Shown piece by piece: positions 57,620-64,000 of a DNA stretch of 64,000 nucleotides. Source of the DNA: Zanthoxylum bungeanum (taxonomy: Eukaryota; Streptophyta; Magnoliopsida; Sapindales; Rutaceae); contig SKCR01051206.1 of assembly GCA_019454045.1 (NCBI GenBank), forward strand, positions 62,001 through 126,000, given 5' to 3'. The position numbers and the translations under genes were made by a program. Numbering within the stretch: position 1 is the stretch's first letter; each line of letters begins with the position of its first letter. A model generated the notes under the pieces. The model searched no databases. It saw nothing but the letters and a program-made list of their open reading frames with translations, and was not told where the DNA came from.

Positions 57620-57860
57620 CTAGTTTCTCCATCTCTTCAGAGGTACTTCACTTGCAATCAGAATTTCCTTGGGGTTCTCAAGCGTACCCAAGTTAAATGT
57701 AGTAGTTCTGGCCGAATTGATATCAAATATGCTAGATTTGAGCAGAGTAAATGGAAATGACTCAGGCAAGTAAGCAAAAGAAATGTCTTTATTATTGGAT
57801 AATGCGGAAGTACATTCAAACAAATCAGGAAGGTAAATGTCTTCATCATCTATAGACACT
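57620..57860 (-). pseudogene. Protease to RT linker, partial open frame
   Basis: The minus strand encodes MSIDDEDIYLPDLFE, then SFPFTLLKSSIFDINSAR and NLGTLENPKEILIASEVPL. Such linker sequences with a conserved 'NLG..E.PKEI.I' precede RT in Tat elements. There is no enzymatic motif. Confidence 0.7.
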
Positions 57861-58004
57861 TATTCCTCTGCAATCAGGTCTTCCTCAGGCTTTTCGTTCT
57901 CTCCCAGAGTCAGGCTCTCCAACTTCATCAATTCTTCTTCCCAATTCTCTGCTTCCCCAGCTTCTTTAGTCAGCGGTTTCTCACCCAAAAAATCCTGGAA
58001 GATC

Positions 58005-59015
58005 TCAAATCCAGGCACCACAATCCATTAACTTCCACAGGTTCAGGCTCCCTTGATATCCTGAAGCTTTCACAAAACATTCCATCAGTTTCAGGCCCTT
58101 TTTCTTGACTTTCGGCTTTTCTTCATCAGATCTGTTCCCCAAACCTTTCCGAGTGGTATTTCCTCTGAAATCTGGCAATTTCGAACCTTTACCCGGCTCA
58201 AACTTCATTTTCTCCATAATCCTAGCCACCCTAGGATCCACCCACTCCTCAAAAGTAGCTGACACCTGAAACCTCGTGAAAGGTTGTATCTCCAAGGCAG
58301 CCACGACATTATCTAACTCAGCCCGGATGGTGACAACTTCTCCCTCATACGGGAACTTGATCATCTGATGCAAAGTGGAAGGCACGCCCTCAAGTTTGTG
58401 AAACCAAGGTCTTCCCAACAATAAGGAGAAAGTAGCCGGGATGTCCAGTACTGTGAACTCGACCTCATCTTCAATCGGTCCTACCTTGACCATAGCCACA
58501 AAGGTACCCTCAACTCCCCTTTTACTGTCATCATAAGCCTTAATAGTCATACTGGAGGGGTCCAAGTCTGTTGCTTTCATACCCAATCTCGCTAGAATTT
58601 TCAGCGGGCAAACATTGATGGATGAACCGTCATCCACCATTACACATGAAGTTCTCTTGCCCATCACCTCGGCCCTGATAAATAGAGGCCTGTTATGATT
58701 TCTCCCTTCTGTCGGGAGTTCATCCTCAGAAAAAGATATCTGCAAAGCTTCCTTCTGAACTGACCCAACAAACATTGCAGGGTTGGCGTCTTCCGGTACC
58801 ACAATCTTGCTCAAGGCCTCAACCATAGCCTGCCTATGCTCCCGAGATGCACATAACAGTTCCCAGATACTCAATTTTGCTCTAGTCTTCCTCAATTGCC
58901 TCAGCACTATATCCCCCTCAGTATTTTCTGCAGTCTCAACCACTTCTCTACCATCTGTCAAAACTTCCTTACCCTTTTCCGCCATATCATTGTAGAAACG
59001 ACCACTGCGCGTCAT
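58005..59015 (-). pseudogene. Aspartic protease region, Tat/Ogre-like
   Basis: A 336-codon open frame, the longest coding piece in the window. It starts MTRSGRFYNDMAEKGKEV; the middle part includes RKTRAKLSIWELLCASREH. The protease core has RAEVMGKRTSCVMVDDGSSINV (seen as separate blocks, with the active-site DSGS-type triad reading DDGS), LARLGMKATDL, FTVLDIPATFSLLLGRPWF and HQMIKFPYEG. The Asp-Ser-Gly to Asp-Asp-Gly form is common in Tat elements, as I recall. It ends at a stop near 58005, before the linker to RT. Confidence 0.88.
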
Positions 59016-59099
59016 TCCCCTTACTTCTTCCTCATCACTGCTAGAGAAATCAAGCCAAAAGTTTTTCCCCTGCTCAAACTCATCTTCACTAGTACTATC

Positions 59100-60395
59100 C
59101 CAGATTCCAAGGCAAAAGGCTTGAGGGTGAAAGGATTTCAGGACAAGGTCTTATGGGAGGCCCGAATTGATCATATAGGCTGGTGGTGGTACAACACGGT
59201 AGTTGGGTAAGGGGTTTCTGTGTGTCAGGCTGTTCTGTTTCTGGGTCATATATTTTCTTGGAGTCTATCAGTTCTTGGATTTCATGGCGGAGTCTGGCGC
59301 AGTTGTCGGTGTCATGGCCCTTTTATTGGTGAAAGTGACAGTAAAGGCTTAGGTTATAATGTGATGGTAGGGGATTGGGTAATGGTTTGGCTTCCAAGGG
59401 TTTTAAGAGCCCTTGCCTCTTCAATTTCTCTAGCACCTTGGACAGGGGCCTTCCCAAGTTAGAAAACTGCCGGTTCCGGATAGCGGTAATCTCAGCAGAA
59501 ACGGGCTTTGTTCCCCCAATGGGCCTCCTATTCAGACCATAGAATTTTCTGTTTTCCGCCTCTTCGTCTTCAATGTCCATGATAGTCTCCCTCAACTGCC
59601 GAAAGTCTGTAATCATGGAGGTCATCCTCCTCAACTTGCTGTAAATGGAGGGCCTGGTGCCCTTGATAATCATTTTAATCTGGTCCTTCTCCGAGGGCCT
59701 AGTCTGCATCTTCAATAACTGACCCTCCACCGGTCCACATACTCCTTAAAACTCTCCTCCGCTTTCTGCTTAACATTCTCCAGATCACGGAGTGACAGAT
59801 CGATCTCTAGGTCAGTGACATACTGCTTCAGGAAAGCATCGGCCAACTCCCTCCAATCTTCCTTCACTTTCTTCTCCAAACTATGGTACCATACCACGGG
59901 AGCTCATTCAAGCGACATTCCAAACATTTTCTGCACTTGGCGCTGAGATAAGCCAACTGAACTCATGACTGATACAAACTGTCAGAGATGCACCCTTGGA
60001 TCCCCATTCCCGTTAAACTTAGCCATATCAGACATCTTGAACTGTGCCGACAACTGTTCCTCAAAAGTCAGTGTGTCATAATCCAGCAAATCCTCATTCT
60101 TACCCCTCATCTTACGGGTAACCGACTCAACCTGATCCCGAAGTTTCTGTAACTCTGCCTGAGACCCAGATACTCTGCCTGCTGCATACTCTGCCATATC
60201 ATCATCAAAAGTGGGGATATCATCCCCCAACACATTCGGAGGCTCCTCACGCCTCACATTCTCAGAAATTCCCCCAGCACGGGGCACAGCCATACCAGCC
60301 ACAGCAGTAGTCAAAGCTTGCAACTGTTCAATGACCTTGGCGAGACTGTTCTCTAACTGATCCATTCGGGATACCTCATTACCAGATTCACTCAT
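59100..60395 (-). pseudogene. gag polyprotein, Tat/Ogre-like
   Basis: The start ATG at 60395 gives MSESGNEVSRMDQLENS, homologous to the plus-strand gag at 1680. 60395-59982 is open to GDPRVHL, then a stop where the other copy has Arg (CGA to TGA, a CG transition). A second stop follows at SLE. 59897-59712 encodes WYHSLEKKVKEDWRELADAF, the retrotransposon gag capsid motif, with LRDLENVKQKAEESFKEY. 59730-59323 has KDQIKMIIKGTRPSIYSKLR, then the zinc knuckle near 59330 (LYCHFHQ, a stop, KGHDTDNCARLRHEI; pattern CX2HX...GHX4C). Confidence 0.9.
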
Positions 60396-60569
60396 GACTG
60401 TTACTGTTCTTTTAATGAGCCTTGTCCCTTCTCTAACCCAAACGGTATCTATGATGTCTTTTTGAGATATAGAGGGTGTTAACATGATATATGTATGCAT
60501 GAGGTGCATGAGATGCAGGTAACATATATAACATACTAAATTAAAATTAAAATTTTCAAACAAATCGGA

Positions 60570-61010
60570 CCGTTATCATTTTAGAAGCCTTCGGGCTAAT
60601 TGTTATAGGAGTGAACTCATCCCAGTTTAATGGCCCAACGAGTCCACATCTCATGACAAAGAGCCCGACTAAATCCAAATGGTAACGTTCCGAACACAAG
60701 CACAAAGTGGCCCATCAACACTTAGAAGCCTTTGGCCCAACCGTCATAAAATACGTTCTTGTCCCAGTTTAAATGGCCCAACAAGCCCATATCTCATGAA
60801 AAATGGTCCAAATGGATCCAAACGACGATGTTCTCACACACAAGCATAAAATAAAATGCAAACATAAAGTAATAATTTCTACGGAATAGCCCATCAACAT
60901 TTTAGAAGCTTTGGGCCCAATGGTCATAAGGTACGAACTCGCCCCAGTTTAAATGGCCCAGCAAGTCCGCATTTCTGACAATGGTCCAACTACATCCAAA
61001 TGAGGATGGT
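60570..61010 (-). repeat. Leader tandem repeat, three copies
   Basis: Counterpart of 1085-1525: 'cagtttaa(a)tggccca' near 60624, 60775 and 60947, with 'catcaacattttagaagc' units between. Conserved between the two Tat/Ogre-like copies, although they are in opposite orientation and differ in LTR type. Confidence 0.75.
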
Positions 61011-61013
61011 CCA

Positions 61014-61196
61014 CTAGCACATACTCAAGGAAATAATTGTTACTTTAACCATGCAAACTCGGTCTATGGGTGGGTTCGCAGGAGTATAGCCAAAGGCTCT
61101 CACCGGCGAAGGATAGCTCACAACTAAGTCTCCCCATTCAAGGGTTCGAGCGACCAAGTGAGCGCACCCTTTTTTATACACTAAGGTACGTGCCAA
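61014..61196 (-). CDS. Small leader ORF, second copy
   Basis: 60 codons starting MARTLVYKKGCAHLVARTLE, homologous in frame and start to 880-1086. It is shorter at the C terminus. On the opposite strand nearby, a 61-codon frame (61259-61444, MERGSLKYPSLLGSYRLVSG) is also conserved with 632-817, so frame conservation alone does not prove translation of either. Confidence 0.3.
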   Translation of the reverse strand: MARTLVYKKGCAHLVARTLEWGDLVVSYPSPVRAFGYTPANPPIDRVCMVKVTIISLSMC

Positions 61197-61549
61197 TGAG
61201 CTATGGTGTGTGACGGACTGTCAAATGGATTTCCCGTTGTAGATTCCCCAGAGGGAAGGTGGAGCGAGGCTCCCTTAAATACCCAAGCCTCTTAGGCTCT
61301 TATCGCTTGGTGTCAGGAATAAACAACGAGTCCTCCAAATTAGTCCATCACAATAGGCTACGAGTAGATGGCTATATAGGTGCCTTCACAGCTTTTCCTT
61401 CTAGAAAGGTAGTGAATGAAGGAAGACACCAAACCATTACCTAGCCTCGAAAATGCCTTTGATTAAACCCCCATTTCATCCACTATAGACACGGTAAATT
61501 AAAACATAAATCCAAACATTACAAGACAATATTCGGGGCCGATTCTCTA

Positions 61550-61567
61550 TCCCTAGTGGAGTCGCCA
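61550..61567 (-). other. Primer-binding site, tRNA-Arg type
   Basis: The minus strand reads TGGCGACTCCACTAGGGA, one mismatch from the site at 510-527, three bases after the LTR end at 61571. Confidence 0.8.
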
Positions 61568-61570
61568 GAC

Positions 61571-64000
61571 TGTGGGACACATGAACTGGACGACGCATGC
61601 TGTCCCGGGCTCGCGGCCCGGTCGGGAGTACGGAGTAGCCACGGGGGACTAAACCGGAGAATAATGGAGTCGCCACCCGGTGTGAACCGGGAAAATGAGA
61701 TTTAAGGCCGCACTCACCCCTCGCATGGGAAGACCTCAAACCGTTGGGTTCGGAATGGTCCCTTACTAATGCCACTTGTAATGAAAGGATTTATGTAATA
61801 ATTTAATCAGGCTTAAGTAGCACTTATTTCCAAGAGTATCATGCTTCTAAATTCACATGTACAAAATAAAACTTACAAATATATTTCACATCTAAGATTG
61901 CATGCTTGGAAGTACATCAAAGGAGCGACAAACATACAACTTCATTGGCATATTATATTCAAGAAAACACAAGCACACATACTAACCACACAAGCATATA
62001 TGTGAGCACCTCCTCAAGTGGTACGTGGAATTATATCCCAAGTACAGACCGTACTACCGTCCATTCAGAATCGGCTACGGAATTTATATCTGGGTTTCCA
62101 TCCGATATACCACAAGAAATAATACTCAAATGTTATCATGACATAGGTATATGAATTGTAATACATTAAAAACATTGTATTCATACATGTGGGGATAGCT
62201 ACTAGGAAAACTATGTATGAAATCTGATGAAAAGGACTCAGTTCAGTGGGTGCGCATTCGCGTAGCGTTTGAAAACGCGTTCGAATGGTAAACAGAAGGT
62301 TCGTATTCGTGTAGCGTTCGAGAACGCGTTCGAACAGAACCAGACTTGATGCATGCAACACAAAGAATAAAGACAACAATGTCAAGCTCAGTATGTCCGA
62401 TTAAACGTATCTTGCATTCAATCGAACACACATCAACCGGCGCGGCAAAGCATCGTGGTAAAGGGCTTTAACCCCTCCCCATAGGGGATCTTTCATTGCA
62501 CTACTAAGCCCATACGCTCGATTGAATCACGCATACAAAGAATTAAAAAACAATAATGTCAGACTTAGTATGCCCGATTGAACGTATCTTGCATTCAACC
62601 GAACACACATCAACCGGCGCGACAAAGCATCATGGTAAGGGCTTTAACCCCTCCCCATAGGGGATCTTTCATTGCACTTACTAAGCCCATGCGCTCGATT
62701 GAATCATGCATACAAAGAATTAAAAGCAATAATATCAAACTTAGTATGCCCGATTGAACATATCTTGCACTCAACCGAACACACATCAACCGGCGCAGAA
62801 AAGCATCGTGGTAAAGGGCTTTAACCCCTCCCCATAGGGGATCTTTCATTCCACTTACTAAGCCCATACGCTCGATTAAATCATGCATAAAAAGAATTAA
62901 AAAAATAATAATATCAGACTTAGTATGTCCGATTGAACGTAATTTGCATTCAACCGAACACACATCAACCGAACACACTCGATTGAATCATTCATAAATA
63001 AGCAACATGCAGAATTCAAGTGACGAAAAAAATAAATAAACCAAAGCAACACAAAACAAAAGAGGGTGCCGTTTACTCAAGCGGTACGTGGAGTTGTATC
63101 CCGAGTATAGATCATACTACCGTCCATTCGGAATCGGCTATGAAATTTATGTCCGGGTTTCCATCCGATATACCGCGAGAGTTGACACATCTCTCATTTT
63201 ATTCCAAAGCCACAACATACAACATCTCATAATTCATGCATATTTATCTACTCAAGGGCCACAACATGCACTTCAACATGACAACCATGCAAGCAATACT
63301 CAATAGATAATACAAATAAAAAAACGAGTGTGAAAAATACCCTTAAGTCTAACCTTTTTTCCAACTTTTGGGCTTGCGTTTCACGGACGTCGGAAAGGGT
63401 ACAGCTCCTCAACTTCTCCGGTTCACTGGTTTAGCATCCTAGCTCACTGTTTTGCTATTTTTCTTACCGTTCGGCCTCCGTTCTGCTGCTTTTCGGTCTC
63501 CGTTCTGCTGCTGTTCGGTCTCTGCTTTGCTACTCACTGCTCAGGTCATCTGTTTTGACGTTTCAATGAACTGTTTCGAGTGTTTTTTGTGGTTTTTTTA
63601 GTGTAGTTTTGTGTGGTTATTTAAAGGATTATAACTGCAGTTTATGTTACTGTTTTAAGGGATTTTAGAGACTGTTTTGGGAGTGGTTTGGGCTGTTGTC
63701 CAGGCGTTTTTCAAATGGTGTTTGGGGTGTGTTTGGGCTGCTGTTTGGAGGTATATTTTCGGTGATGGAGGGCTGCTGTATGGGGAAGATTTTCGGTGAT
63801 GGGTAGAGGTTTAAGGGGGTGCTGTTTTCGGTTATGGAGTGGAGGAGATTAATGGAATTGTTTGTGTTCTTCTTGTTGCTATTGCCGTGAGTGGCTAAGG
63901 CTATTTGTGTTGTGATTTTTGTGTGAGTTATCTATATGAGCTAGATGATGCATGTCTTGGTTAGGGGTTGTTTATATAGAGAATGGCTAGGGCTCTACCT
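61571..64000 (-). repeat. 5' LTR of Tat/Ogre-like element, first 2430 bp
   Basis: Aligned with 40665-43302. It carries the same 2.64-kb segment (from 61808) with fewer tandem copies (three 177-bp units plus a deleted one, one 124-bp unit). By comparison with the left LTR about 600 bp more would lie beyond the window edge. Confidence 0.85.

Larger units (their letters stand above)
40665..64000 (-). mobile_element. Ty3/gypsy Tat/Ogre-like element, runs off the right edge
   Basis: A minus-strand element with 3' LTR 40665-43906, PPT, 3' UTR repeats, integrase (44521-45567), a nested copia-3 insertion, then integrase N-terminus, archaeal-type RNase H, RNase H, RT, protease and gag up to 60395, a leader with tandem repeats, PBS and 5' LTR from 61571 onward. 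Domain order, the double RNase H, the tRNA-Arg PBS, the long LTRs and the repeats near both ends fit the Tat lineage (Ogre/Retand group). All genes carry stops or frameshifts. Without the 9.9-kb insertion it would be about 14 kb. Confidence 0.9.

Noticed and set aside
57288..57623. 111-codon plus-strand ORF
   Set aside because: Antisense to the reverse transcriptase region.

Overview
This window is nuclear DNA of a flowering plant, probably a eudicot. It is AT-rich and made almost entirely of nested LTR retrotransposons. I found no ordinary single-copy host gene, rRNA, tRNA or CRISPR array. Retroelement families are named from LTR ends, primer-binding sites (PBS), polypurine tracts (PPT), target-site duplications (TSD) and protein motifs. 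No database search was possible.

Layout. (1) 1-6999: a minus-strand Ty1/copia element (copia-1), carrying a collapsed plus-strand Ty3/gypsy Tat/Ogre-like element at 113-2481. (2) 7000-8269: plus-strand copia LTR fragment, head to head with the copia-1 LTR. (3) 8352-20492: an older plus-strand copia relic (integrase remnant, PPT, 3' LTR), split by minus-strand copia-2 (8736-18100) and probably by a solo LTR (18990-19879). (4) 20493-23726: unassigned AT-rich sequence with short tandem repeats. (5) 23727-24124: the start of another LTR. (6) 24125-40664: plus-strand copia-4. Its 5' LTR is split by a complete 8.0-kb non-autonomous element (24773-32797). Its 3' LTR is cut at 40664 by a large minus-strand Tat/Ogre-like element that runs off the right edge (40665 to beyond 64000). 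(7) Inside the integrase gene of that element sits a complete minus-strand copia-3 (45573-55504). Two insertions have perfect 5-bp TSDs (GAGAT and GTATT), and copia-2 has a 4/5 match.

The most interesting object is the element at 24773-32797. It has 2.1-kb LTRs, a tRNA-Asp-type PBS and a PPT, but no recognisable protease, reverse transcriptase or integrase. Between two landmarks typical of Athila-like/LARD elements it carries an intronless copy of a plant LOG gene (cytokinin riboside 5'-monophosphate phosphoribohydrolase, the enzyme that releases active cytokinin). The PGGLGTLEE motif is intact, but three 1-base deletions disrupt the N-terminal half. The LTR upstream of a clear TATA box is packed with CACGTG and CCACGTCA motifs (G-box/ABRE and TGACG types). 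The picture is a retrotransposon that captured a hormone-activation gene and carries a dense ACGT-core promoter.

The other elements are mostly decayed. The four copia copies share LTRs of about 2 kb, an initiator-Met-type PBS and heavily broken gag-pol. The Tat/Ogre-like element keeps recognisable gag, protease, RT, RNase H, a second archaeal-type RNase H and integrase, all with stops or frameshifts. Its LTR is 3.2 kb and contains a 2.64-kb segment with 177-bp tandem repeats that is absent from the short-LTR copy at the left edge.
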